Shown piece by piece: positions 33,079-41,161 of a stretch of 64,000 nt of DNA (positions are counted from its first letter, which is position 1; each line of letters starts with the position of its first letter). The translations under genes and the position numbers were made by a program. Source of the stretch: Bacillus_P idriensis_A (GTDB lineage Bacteria; Bacillota; Bacilli; Bacillales; Bacillaceae); contig NZ_JBCMYF010000028.1 in assembly GCF_050483325.1 (NCBI RefSeq), positions 1-64,000 on the forward strand, written 5' to 3'. Under the pieces are notes generated by a model. The model had not been told where the DNA came from and made no database searches. It saw nothing but the letters and a program-made list of their open reading frames with translations.

Positions 33079-33210
33079 ATGTACGGTTATGACTGCGGAT
33101 GTTCTTATCCTTCTTACCCTGTTCAATGCGGCGGGTATGGAAGCAGCTTTGTATTGATTGTTGTCTTGTTTATTTTGTTGATTATTGTTGGTTCAGCTTA
33201 TATTTGCTAG
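33079..33210 (+). CDS. YjcZ-family sporulation protein, 43 aa
   Basis: ATG 33079 follows AAGAGGTG by 8 nt. The peptide has a Tyr/Cys/Gly-rich head (MYGYDCGCSYPSYPVQCGGYG, in parts) and a hydrophobic tail (FVLIVVLFILLIIVGSAYIC, in parts). This is the YjcZ/SpoVM-like small spore-envelope family that is usually present in many copies in Bacillaceae. Such peptides sit in membranes of the developing spore. A terminator follows at once. Confidence 0.88.
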   Translation: MYGYDCGCSYPSYPVQCGGYGSSFVLIVVLFILLIIVGSAYIC

Positions 33211-33221
33211 TTAAAAGCGGG

Positions 33222-33247
33222 AAGCCTCTTTAAATGGAGGCTTTTTT
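33222..33247 (+). terminator. Terminator after the YjcZ gene
   Basis: AAGCCTC and GAGGCTT with an 8-nt loop, then T6. Confidence 0.85.
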
Positions 33248-33370
33248 CTTTGCGGAAAAAGTACAGGATGCACATTGGTATAATAGATGTGCAAAATTAG
33301 AAAATGAAGTGTATATATATAGGAATTAATTCCCCATTATGTGTTTTAATAGGAAAAATTTGAAATAAAA

Positions 33371-33516
33371 TTGCTATTCACATGTCGAACTGTTATGATG
33401 AAGGAGAATTATTTTTGTTCGCAGTACAAGTTTCAAAAAGCTTACGTCTTGATTGAAATGAACATGAACAAGAATAGTAATACATTGTGTGTTTACACAC
33501 TAGGAGGCAACATAAC
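33371..33516 (+). promoter_or_regulatory. cspD promoter and long 5' leader
   Basis: TTGCTA (33371-33376), 17 bp and TATGAT (33394-33399) form a promoter that would give a leader of about 110 nt. Long leaders of this kind hold the cold-responsive structure of csp mRNAs. The leader carries TTGTGTGTTTACACAC just before the AGGAGG, an inverted repeat that could hide the ribosome site. The 33248-33370 part holds nothing else recognisable. Confidence 0.65.
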
Positions 33517-33717
33517 ATGGAACAAGGTAAAGTAAAATGGTTTAACTCAGAAAAAGGTTTTGGATTCATCGAAGTTGAAGGTGGAGAAGATGTATTCGTT
33601 CATTTCTCAGCTATTCAAGGCGAAGGCTACAAAACATTAGAAGAAGGCCAATCAGTTACATTTGAAACTGAGCAAGGTCAACGTGGACTTCAAGCAACTA
33701 ACGTTCGCAAAGCATAA
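33517..33717 (+). CDS. cspD: Cold shock protein
   Basis: A 66-residue OB-fold protein with RNP1 KGFGFIEVE and RNP2 VFVHFSAI, near-identical to CspB/CspD of Bacillus. It binds single-stranded RNA and DNA and acts as an RNA chaperone in the cold. ATG 33517 lies 9 nt after AGGAGG; the open frame upstream is leader. Genomic place near the end of the yp* block fits B. subtilis cspD, although CspB and CspD cannot be separated for certain by sequence alone. Confidence 0.93.
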   Translation: MEQGKVKWFNSEKGFGFIEVEGGEDVFVHFSAIQGEGYKTLEEGQSVTFETEQGQRGLQATNVRKA

Positions 33718-33733
33718 TCCATATAATTGTCCG

Positions 33734-33762
33734 GGCAGCCCTTATGACAGGGCTGTTTTTTT
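33734..33762 (+). terminator. Terminator after cspD
   Basis: AGCCCT and AGGGCT with a 6-nt loop, then T7. Confidence 0.85.
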
Positions 33763-33845
33763 GTATGTGAGGTTTATAACCATAGGTACCTTTATACAAA
33801 TTAAAAGGACCTCAACATGTGAAGTCCTTTTTCAAGTTATTCTAA

Positions 33846-34406
33846 CTAGTCATTCAAAACCTTCTCAAGCGCATCTCTTGTATTAGGACCGTAAATCCCA
33901 TCATCCGCGAGATCTGGAAAGCGCTGCTGAAATTTAAGGATGGCTCCTTCTGTTTTTGGTCCATAAACCCCATCCTCCACAAGCCCTGAGCCAATGTCAT
34001 TTAAGCCTTGCTGAAGTTTTAAAACGTCGCTGCCTCTGCTGCCGGGCTTAAGAATCGTATTCGGAAGACCGAATGTGTTGATTTCTACTGATAGAACCTC
34101 ATGTGTTTTCGGTCCGTAAATTCCGTCTGCTTTTAATTCTTTTTTAGCTGTCTGATAATAATAGACGGCTTTCGTTGTTTTCGGGCCAAAAATACCATCG
34201 ACTGTTAACGCTGCTTCTGCTGCTTCATTTAAGGAGCGCTGAATGATTTTAACGTTTTCACCACGTGTGCCTTCTTTTACAATACCGGACTCAGGCAGAG
34301 TAAAGATATAAGGGATATGTTCATGGGCGCTGCTTGCCTGAGGTGCCGTCATCATTAATGCGGATGCCGTAAAGACAGCTGCTGAAACCATTTTCCATTT
34401 TTTCAT
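33846..34406 (-). CDS. Secreted peptidoglycan-binding repeat protein
   Basis: ATG 34406 (minus) follows AAAGGGAGAG and gives 186 residues; the longer frame to 34469 lacks a site. A signal peptide (VSAAVFTASALMMTAPQASSA) precedes two PG_binding_1 domains, each with its GxxG.xV..LQ start (GTRGENVKIIQ, GSRGSDVLKLQ) and DGIFGPKT/DGVYGPKT repeats, plus a last DGIYGPNT. No catalytic domain is present, so it probably binds the wall only. It is divergent to the 34570 membrane protein. Confidence 0.88.
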   Translation of the reverse strand: MKKWKMVSAAVFTASALMMTAPQASSAHEHIPYIFTLPESGIVKEGTRGENVKIIQRSLNEAAEAALTVDGIFGPKTTKAVYYYQTAKKELKADGIYGPKTHEVLSVEINTFGLPNTILKPGSRGSDVLKLQQGLNDIGSGLVEDGVYGPKTEGAILKFQQRFPDLADDGIYGPNTRDALEKVLND

Positions 34407-34569
34407 ATTTTCTCTCCCTTTCTTTTGGTTTACATGCATGTGACGGAAGGGAGAAGAGAATAGTTTCATATTTAGTCGAAATTTTCATTCTATTTTATAG
34501 TTGAAACTTTTTCCATGTTGAATCGTATTAAGAGGGATGACTTTTAAAAAAAGATTAAAGGAGAAATCA

Positions 34570-35100
34570 ATGGAATTATTAATTGCTTATACAGCTGTGT
34601 TTATTATGGCAGCCATTCCGCTGTTCGAAGTTTATGGAGTGATTCCGATCGGTATCCTTGCAGGCCTTTCGCCTCTCGCAGTTTCTGTCGTTGCCTTCCT
34701 TGGAAATGCGTTTACTGTCATCTTGCTTATTCTGCTCGTTGACAAAGTGAAAAACTTCCTTCAAAAGAGAAAAATGAAAAAGCAAGGAATGACTGTGATG
34801 AATGAGGAAGCTGCGTCACTCGAAGCAGAAGATTCAAAGCGGTCAAAACGGGCAAAAAAAATCTGGCGCCGTGCCGGTCTTCCTGGACTGACGATTATAG
34901 GACCGCTTTTGGTAGGCTCTCATTTAGCTGCGTTTTTAAGCATGAGCTTTGGCTCAAAACGGACGGTTGTTACCGGGTGGATGCTTGTCAGTTTAGTCAT
35001 CTGGTCTGCAGCTGCCGGAATCGGGACATGGCTTGGTGCAGACTTTCTGACAGCAGAAGGTCAATATGAAGGATTTTTAAAAGATTTCCTTGAAAAATAA
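34570..35100 (+). CDS. Small multidrug-export family membrane protein
   Basis: The start is ATG 34570 with AAAGGAG 6 nt upstream, giving 176 residues. There are three or four hydrophobic segments around IPLFEVYGVIPIGILAGL, VVAFLGNAFTVILLILLV, GLTIIGPLLVGSHLAAF and MLVSLVIWSAAAGIGTWL (in parts). The pattern is that of the PF06695 family (putative small multidrug export protein, distant from DedA). The transported compound, if any, is unknown. Confidence 0.8.
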   Translation: MELLIAYTAVFIMAAIPLFEVYGVIPIGILAGLSPLAVSVVAFLGNAFTVILLILLVDKVKNFLQKRKMKKQGMTVMNEEAASLEAEDSKRSKRAKKIWRRAGLPGLTIIGPLLVGSHLAAFLSMSFGSKRTVVTGWMLVSLVIWSAAAGIGTWLGADFLTAEGQYEGFLKDFLEK

Positions 35101-35178
35101 GCTGCAGGCTGATGTCTATAAAACAAACCATCAGTCGGTTTTTGTAGAAATCGATCAGATCAATTAAACCTGTCCCTT

Positions 35179-35209
35179 AGCGTTCTTCTCATAGAAGAAC
35201 GCTATTTTC
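35179..35209 (+). terminator. Probable terminator before the TIR gene
   Basis: AGCGTTCTTC and GAAGAACGCT form a 10-bp stem; the U-run is short (ATTTTC). Confidence 0.6.
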
Positions 35210-35309
35210 ATGTAAAATCTCCTATTATCCCTCATATCTATCTGCTGGCTTGAATATAATTTCGGGAGACTGCACAAAGGATTTTTTAGGAGGGGAGGAG
35301 ACCCTGCTC

Positions 35310-36107
35310 TTGATCGATACTATATTTATCAGTCATGCCCACCGTGATGAAGCATATGTGCGGGAATTGGTTAATTTGCTGACGATGATGAAAGTGCCCA
35401 ATATCGTCTGCAGTTCATACCCTGGCTATCACATACCAAATGATGAGGACATATACGAATATCTTCACAAAAAACTAAGCGGCAATTCATGGGTCATTTA
35501 TGTGCTGTCTGAACATTATTATAAAAGCCCAGCATGCCTGAACGAAATGGGCGCCTGCTGGATTTTGAATAAAAAATACACATCTATCTTAACACCCTCT
35601 TTTGATTATAAGGAAATGAAGGGAGCCATCAATCCGAATCAGATTTCGTTTAAGCTGAATGACCTTGACCGTCTGTATGAGTTTTTAGAGAATGCGCGAG
35701 AGGTTTTTAAGCTTGAGAAACCTCCAGGGACATTTTTGGTGAAAATATGCGAGCAGGCTGTTCGAAATGTCAATCAGCTTGCAGATGACGAAAAAAGAGA
35801 CAGAAAGCTGATTACCTGCCATTTAGAAGGAATCCGGATTGATCCTAAAGAAAGTTTTTGCCTCCAAATCAGACTGCGCTTAAAGAATCCTGCAGAGCAT
35901 GATATACAGCTGGATGTGGTGAAAATAGGGCTGTCAGATGAAAATGGCGCTTCTTTTACCTATACGCTTCAGCCGGCAGATATAAAATTGTACAGCCTGG
36001 AAAATAAAATCGTTTTCCTATCAGTAAAAATCGGAGATTCCAAGTATGAACCTTATTTGCATCAAAGTGAAAAAATAGATTTGAAATTCAGCAGGGATGT
36101 CTGGTAA
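35310..36107 (+). CDS. TIR-domain protein with C-terminal beta-rich domain
   Basis: The TTG at 35310 lies 9 nt after an exceptionally strong AGGAGGGGAGGAG and gives 265 residues; the frame is open to 35250. Residues 3 to about 135 form a TIR domain: IFISHAHRDEAYVREL (beta-A and helix A), YVLSEHYYKSPACLNEMG with the catalytic-type Glu79. Bacterial TIR domains with this Glu often cleave NAD or make signalling nucleotides, frequently in phage defence. The last 90 residues look like a beta-sandwich (FCLQIRLRLKNPAEHDIQLDV, in parts) of no known family. An uncharacterised gene follows 28 nt downstream. Confidence 0.82.
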   Translation: MIDTIFISHAHRDEAYVRELVNLLTMMKVPNIVCSSYPGYHIPNDEDIYEYLHKKLSGNSWVIYVLSEHYYKSPACLNEMGACWILNKKYTSILTPSFDYKEMKGAINPNQISFKLNDLDRLYEFLENAREVFKLEKPPGTFLVKICEQAVRNVNQLADDEKRDRKLITCHLEGIRIDPKESFCLQIRLRLKNPAEHDIQLDVVKIGLSDENGASFTYTLQPADIKLYSLENKIVFLSVKIGDSKYEPYLHQSEKIDLKFSRDVW

Positions 36108-36135
36108 GGATTTCGATTTGATTGGAGGTAGTGTG

Positions 36136-36822
36136 ATGAAAGTTGAACTGAGTGCAGAGCAGAAAAAAATAAGAAAGCAAATTGAAGAGAAACTGGATGT
36201 CATTGTGCATTTTCTTAATTTAGCAAGAGAAGAACGGCAAAAACAATCATACGAGAACATTGAAAAAGTATATGCGGAAATGGGGACAGCAGCCCATAAA
36301 TTGCATATGACTCTCGATCCAAAACCGAAGCTGCAGCGCGAAACAGTCAGGCTTCGTGGATTGAAGCCTGAACATCCGGAATTCTATCACCATATTCGGC
36401 CAGTAGAAGAGCTCTTGAACTATTTGGATGATACACATGCAAATGATGAGCCTGTGGATCAAACACTTGGCGAAACCTTTTATCTGGATGTTTTTACACG
36501 GAAATGGGGGCATCTTGACAGGTATACTTTGCTTCGCAACGAAGAAGGATGGCTTATTAAGCACATGTCTCAAAACGAGCAGGGAGGGCGGGATGCTGAA
36601 CCAATCTTAAGCTATGTTCTCCGCCATGATCATGTTTCTTATCCCCGGAATTTAAGCTCGATTATGGAAGATATTTGGTACAGGGCAGCGGATGAAGGTT
36701 TATCCCGTGATGAAGTGCAGGCCATGCTTAAGGAAGTGTCAGATTGGATTTCAATGACAGAGCAAAATTATCCAAGCCATATAGCCCTGAATAAAAAGAA
36801 GCAAAAGGGCTTTTACTCTTAG
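36136..36822 (+). CDS. Unrecognised 228-aa protein in operon with TIR gene
   Basis: ATG 36136 has GGAGGT upstream; the open frame to 36097 overlaps the TIR gene. The N-terminal 70 residues are charged and helical (EQKKIRKQIEEKLDVIVHFL, in parts). A mixed central part (YLDVFTRKWGHLDRYTLLR, EEGWLIKHM) and a helical C-terminus (ADEGLSRDEVQAMLKEVSDWI, in parts) follow. No catalytic motif, signal or membrane helix is seen. I do not recognise the family. Close spacing (28 nt) makes it the likely partner of the TIR protein; the hydrolase gene follows 43 nt later. Confidence 0.7.
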   Translation: MKVELSAEQKKIRKQIEEKLDVIVHFLNLAREERQKQSYENIEKVYAEMGTAAHKLHMTLDPKPKLQRETVRLRGLKPEHPEFYHHIRPVEELLNYLDDTHANDEPVDQTLGETFYLDVFTRKWGHLDRYTLLRNEEGWLIKHMSQNEQGGRDAEPILSYVLRHDHVSYPRNLSSIMEDIWYRAADEGLSRDEVQAMLKEVSDWISMTEQNYPSHIALNKKKQKGFYS

Positions 36823-36865
36823 AAAGCAGGCTTTCAAGCAGGGAAGTTTTTAGGGGGAGTGAAAC

Positions 36866-37675
36866 GTGGGGTATTATTTAAAAGCAGAAGACGATGTAAA
36901 TTTATTTGTGGAGGACATTGGCCCAAAAGATGGCCGTGTCATCTTTTTCATTCATGGCTGGCCAGTTAATCATAAAATGTTTGAGTATCAGTTCAACCAG
37001 CTGCCCCGCCTTGGATTCAGGTGCATCGCCATGGACATTCGAGGCTTCGGCAAATCAGACAGGCCGTGGACAGGCTATTCCTATGATAGACTCGCGGATG
37101 ATGTTCGGATCGTGATCGATTCTCTTCAGCTAAAAGAATTCACACTTGCGGGATTTTCTATGGGTGGAGCAATTGCAATCCGTTACATGGCCCGTCATGC
37201 AGGACACCAAGCAGCGAAACTTGCGCTTTTTGCAGCTGCGGCGCCTTCGTTCACTAAGCGCCCTGATTATCCGTACGGCATGTCCAAATCAGAGGTGAAT
37301 AAATTAATAGATCAAACCTATAAGGACCGTCCGGAAATGCTATCTGGCTTTGGGCAGATTTTCTTCTCAAAATATATTACTGAAAGCTTTAAAAATTGGT
37401 TCCAGGATCTTGGCCTGGAAGGGTCGGGCCATGGTACAGCCCTGACTGCTTTATCTCTTCGGGATGAAGATCTCCGGACGGATTTAGGAAAAATTTCTGT
37501 GCCAACTGCTATTTTCCACGGAATGAAAGACCAGGTATGTCCGTTTATTTTTGCGAAGCTTATGAATGAGGGAATAAAAGACTCAGAAATCATTCCCTTT
37601 AAATACAGCGGACACGGCCTGTTTTATGATGAACTTGAAAAATTCAACCGGGAACTGGCAAGGTTTTTGGAATAG
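36866..37675 (+). CDS. Alpha/beta-fold hydrolase (epoxide hydrolase/peroxidase-like)
   Basis: A 269-residue hydrolase. FIHGWPVNHKMF carries the oxyanion loop, AGFSMGGAIAI the nucleophile Ser (about residue 96), GMKDQVCP the Asp and SGHGLFYDE the His. The GFSMGG elbow and HGWP motif are typical of cofactor-free haloperoxidase-like esterases. GTG 36866 follows AGGGGGAGTG by 5 nt. It lies 43 nt after the unknown partner of the TIR gene and may belong to the same transcript. Confidence 0.88.
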   Translation: MGYYLKAEDDVNLFVEDIGPKDGRVIFFIHGWPVNHKMFEYQFNQLPRLGFRCIAMDIRGFGKSDRPWTGYSYDRLADDVRIVIDSLQLKEFTLAGFSMGGAIAIRYMARHAGHQAAKLALFAAAAPSFTKRPDYPYGMSKSEVNKLIDQTYKDRPEMLSGFGQIFFSKYITESFKNWFQDLGLEGSGHGTALTALSLRDEDLRTDLGKISVPTAIFHGMKDQVCPFIFAKLMNEGIKDSEIIPFKYSGHGLFYDELEKFNRELARFLE

Positions 37676-37754
37676 GCTCTGAATTTTCACGTTGATTCAT
37701 GTCTCTTTTGTAAGTATCATAAGGATAGCGTACATAAAGAGGAGGCACCATTTT

Positions 37755-38375
37755 TTGAAACAGCACGTTCTTTTTTACTCATTTGTTTTTCTGTTATGCT
37801 TTCTGCTCGGATTTATACAAGCTCCGTTTTATTTGATTGCATTGCTGCTGATCCTTTCAATGAGCTGGTATATGTATATCCAAATCAGTCCGATTCTTTT
37901 TTCAAAGGATGTTCATAAATCTGAAAAATTCATCCTGAAGCATCAGAAAAACCCGCTGTATCAGTTTTATTATGCCATTGCCAATAACCTGGAAGGTGAA
38001 GCGGAAGAAGCATTGGCGAAATTTAATGCCAAATACAAAAACTCTCACCGGCAGGCCTTAATGAATACAACTTTTGCGCTTTATCGAAAAGATGTTTCAG
38101 AAGCTAGAAAACATGTCGTTTCGATCAAACCTCCAGTTTACCGTACTTATTATGAAGCTTTAATCGCAGCAGAGTCCAGACAATATGACGTGGCGAAAAG
38201 ACTTGCCGAACAGCTCCCAAAAGGCTGGATGAAAGAAAGCGTGCTTGCTGAAGTTTCAGAAAAGCAAGGAAACAGAGCTGCTGCTAAACTGCATACAGAA
38301 AGTGCCTATGAACAGACAAGGGGCTTGCAGAGATACTTAATCTATAAAAATAACGAAACTTATTTTGCTTCTTAG
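37755..38375 (+). CDS. Hypothetical membrane protein with TPR-like helical region
   Basis: The TTG at 37755 lies 8 nt after GAGGAGG and gives 206 residues. Two adjacent membrane helices come first (VLFYSFVFLLCFLLGFIQAPF, YLIALLLILSMSWYMYI, in parts). A helical region of TPR-like repeats then follows (PLYQFYYAIANNLEGEAEEAL, YEALIAAESRQYDVAKRLAEQ, in parts). The domain is predicted to face the cytoplasm or the outside; topology cannot be settled. No family name is recognised. Confidence 0.72.
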   Translation: MKQHVLFYSFVFLLCFLLGFIQAPFYLIALLLILSMSWYMYIQISPILFSKDVHKSEKFILKHQKNPLYQFYYAIANNLEGEAEEALAKFNAKYKNSHRQALMNTTFALYRKDVSEARKHVVSIKPPVYRTYYEALIAAESRQYDVAKRLAEQLPKGWMKESVLAEVSEKQGNRAAAKLHTESAYEQTRGLQRYLIYKNNETYFAS

Positions 38376-38399
38376 AGCATCAATCTTGAGATTGGTGTT

Positions 38400-38677
38400 T
38401 TTTTGTGCAAAAAAATACGAATCGCTAGGAATGATCATAAAATGAAATTTGATTTACTTGCCAATCCGGGTAAACTACTTGCCAGAATGCCTCTTTTACT
38501 AGCCGGAATTGATAAAATACTTTCCAGAATATATGAATTCTATCTTTTTTCCAATTGCCTCCATTTAATGCTAGTAAATGGAACAAAATAGATTTTTATG
38601 AATAAATTAAAAGGAACAGTTGAAATTAGCTGGAATGTATTGTAAACTCAGAAATAATTATTTGAAAAGTGATGAAA
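38400..38677. other. Intergenic stretch with short 20-22-bp imperfect repeats
   Basis: Between 38459 and 38540 the motif TACTTGCC/ACTAGCCGG/TACTTTCCAGAAT recurs about every 20-22 bp, four times. The small open frame here (38403-38591) has no ribosome binding site. A possible promoter for the T-box transcript is TTGAAA (38620-38625), 17 bp, TAAACT (38643-38648). Confidence 0.5.
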
Positions 38678-38900
38678 AGGACATGAGTCATTTTAAACGG
38701 TTTTCAGAGAGGGAAGGACTGCTGGGATCTTCCTAACGCAGAAAATGAACTTACCGCCTTGATACTGCACGGAGGAAATGCCGTGCCGCAGACGCTGCGT
38801 TAAAGCGCTGGAGCCATTTCTTTTTTAAAAGGATGGAAAGCTGGGTGGAACCACGGGTAAACGCGCTCGTCCCTATTTTAGGGATGAGCGCGTTTTTTTA
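38678..38900 (+). promoter_or_regulatory. T-box riboswitch 1 of thrZ (threonine)
   Basis: A T-box leader with the CAGAGAGGGAAGG stem I region, specifier area GAACTTACCGCC (ACC at 38753-38755, or the overlapping ACT, are both Thr codons), and the T-box core GGGTGGAACCACGG at 38843-38856. The terminator AAACGCGCTCGTCCC..GGGATGAGCGCGTTTTTTT (in parts) is at 38859-38899. Uncharged tRNA-Thr would stop termination. It is one of two near-identical copies, 245-248 bp apart. Confidence 0.9.
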
Positions 38901-38922
38901 ATTCCATAAAAAAGTACAGATA

Positions 38923-39147
38923 AGGACACGGGTCATTTAGCCGGTTTACAGAGAGGGAAGGATTGCTGAGAACTTCCTGATGCAGGAAAATGAACTTACC
39001 GCCTTGGAACTGCACGGAGGAAATGCCGTGCCGCAGACGCTGCGTTAAAGCGCTGGAGCCATTTCTTTTTTTTAAAAAGGATGGAAAGCTGGGTGGAACC
39101 ACGGGTAAACGCGCTCGTCCCTATTTTAGGGATGAGCGCGTTTTTTA
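38923..39147 (+). promoter_or_regulatory. T-box riboswitch 2 of thrZ (threonine), tandem duplicate
   Basis: The second copy begins AGGACACGGGTCATTT and has the same stem I, ACC/ACT specifier region, T-box core (GGGTGGAACCACGG at 39091-39104) and terminator with T6 at 39108-39146. It differs from copy 1 at few positions, mostly near its 5' end, plus a small insertion in the T run near 39065. The thrZ start lies 30 nt later. Two terminators in series would give tight, steep control. Confidence 0.9.
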
Positions 39148-39176
39148 TATTTTCTTATAATGAGGAGTGTTTTAAG

Positions 39177-41030
39177 ATGAAAAACAAATTTTTGGCCAGC
39201 AGCAATCTAGAAAGTAAAAATGTGATAGGAGGAAAGGTAAACGGCAAGGTCGTAAGTTTGAATGATATCGTGGATGTGATCGAAGAAGTGCAGCTTATTA
39301 CAATGGAATCGGATGAACGGCAGGATTTCATGAATCACACTTGCGCACAAGTTCTTGCACATGCGGTTAAGAGATTGTATAAAGGGGCGATTTTGGGAAA
39401 TGGCTCTTATCAGAAAAGCGGGTTCTCCTATGAATTTCAACTGCCAGAAAGCATTCGGGCTGAGGAACTCCCAAGGATTGAGCAGGAAATGGAGAACATA
39501 CTGGCCGAAAAGCTGGAGATCGAACGTCTGAATCTGTCATATGAAAATGCAGCTGCACTTTTATCTGAAAAAGGAGAAGAACTGAAACTTGAGCTTCTTC
39601 ATGAACAAAGGGAAAATAACCAGATTTCCATATATAAGCAAGGAGAATTTATTGATTTATACAGCGGACCGCAGCTGCCTTCTGCAGAATTCATTAAAGC
39701 CTTTAAGTTATCTGCTGTTTCAGGCTCCTACTGGAAGGGTGATAAGAATAATCAGGTCCTGCAGAGGATTTCAGGGATTGCCTTTGCAAGTAAAAAAGAA
39801 TTAGCTCTGCATGTTAAAGAGATGGAAGAGCTGAAAAAGCGGGATCACCGCAAGATTGGAAAAGAAATGAAGCTGTTCATGTTTTCAGAGGAAGCGCCTG
39901 GCATGCCGTTTTTTTTGCCAAACGGACAGCTGATGAGAAATGAGCTGCAGAATTTTCTCCGCGAGATTCAAGTGGAAGCCGGCTATCGTGAGGTGCAAAC
40001 TCCATTGATGATGAATGAAAACTTGTGGAGGCAGTCAGGGCACTGGGATCACTATCATGAAAATATGTATTTTTCTGATGTGGATGAAGCGAAGTTTGCA
40101 TAAAAGCCAATGAATTGCCCGGGACACATGATGATATATAAAAACCAGCTGTATTCGTACAGGGACCTTCCAATCAGACTCGCAGAATTTGGCCAGGTTC
40201 ACCGGCATGAATACAGCGGTGCTCTAAATGGGCTTTTAAGAGTCCGCACTTTCTGCCAGGACGATGCGCACTTGTTTGTCAGACCAGATCAGATTGAAGA
40301 TGAGATGAAAAACGTTCTTTTTCAGATCGACAAAGTTTATCGTACTTTCGGGTTTGATTATTCTGTTGAACTATCTACAAGGCCACAGAACTCAATGGGG
40401 TCAGACCGTCTTTGGGAAAAGGCGGAACAATCACTGAAACAAGTGCTTGTAGATCTTCATGTTCCTTATCAAGTAAATGAAGGCGACGGAGCGTTTTACG
40501 GACCGAAAATAGATTTTCACATAAAGGATGCCATGAAAAGAAGCCATCAGTGTGCAACAGTTCAGCTAGATTTTCAAATGCCAGAAAAATTCAATTTAAG
40601 CTACATGGATGAAAAGAATGACAAGCAAAGACCTGTTGTTATTCACAGGGCCATTTCTGGGTCGCTTGACAGGTTTCTCGGAATTTTGATCGAGCATTTT
40701 GCCGGAAGCTTTCCCTTATGGCTTGCACCCATACAAGCAGTGATTGTCCCTGTGGCAGGAGTTCATCTTCATTATGCTGAAAAGTTAAAAAAGCAGCTTG
40801 AGAACTGCGGAATTCGTGTAAACATAGACAGAAGCAGCGAGAAACTGAATAATAAAATCCGAATGGCACAAAAAAGCAGGGTTCCCTATACTCTTGTGAT
40901 AGGTGATCAGGAGATCGAAAAAAATGAAGTGAATGTAAGAGTGCATAGCGGGAAGAGTTCAGAAGCTATGGCAATAGACCAGTTTAAGAGCATGATTTTA
41001 GAAAAAATTGCTAAGCGGGAGCTCGGGTAA
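39177..41030 (+). pseudogene. thrZ: Threonyl-tRNA synthetase ThrZ, interrupted by an in-frame TAA
   Basis: ATG 39177 follows GAGGAG by 9 nt. The frame runs to 40103 and continues in the same frame to 41030, broken only by TAA at 40101-40103 (codon 309). The interrupted spot reads DEAKFA-stop-KPMNCPGHM, where other ThrRS have Leu or Met, so one base change (TTA to TAA) explains it. The part behind the stop keeps the zinc ligands (MNCPGHM, VHRHE, VIHRA) and the anticodon domain. The N-terminal TGS domain is shortened by about 20 residues. In the editing domain the HxxxH reads HTCAQ and the CxxxH-type motif reads YSGPQ. A sequencing error cannot be excluded. A second, housekeeping thrS must exist elsewhere. 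Confidence 0.88.
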
Positions 41031-41161
41031 AGAGATCTATATCAATAGACGGAAGAAGAACGATAAAATCAGATGATTTTCAGACTATTCTCTCATCTTC
41101 TCCTTAACCAAGTTTATCATTCCTAATAAGTGGAACAAAGAAAGTAAGGAGGGATGAGCAG

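Noticed and set aside
38403..38591. 62-codon frame downstream of the TPR-like membrane gene
   Set aside because: No start signal and it covers short DNA repeats.
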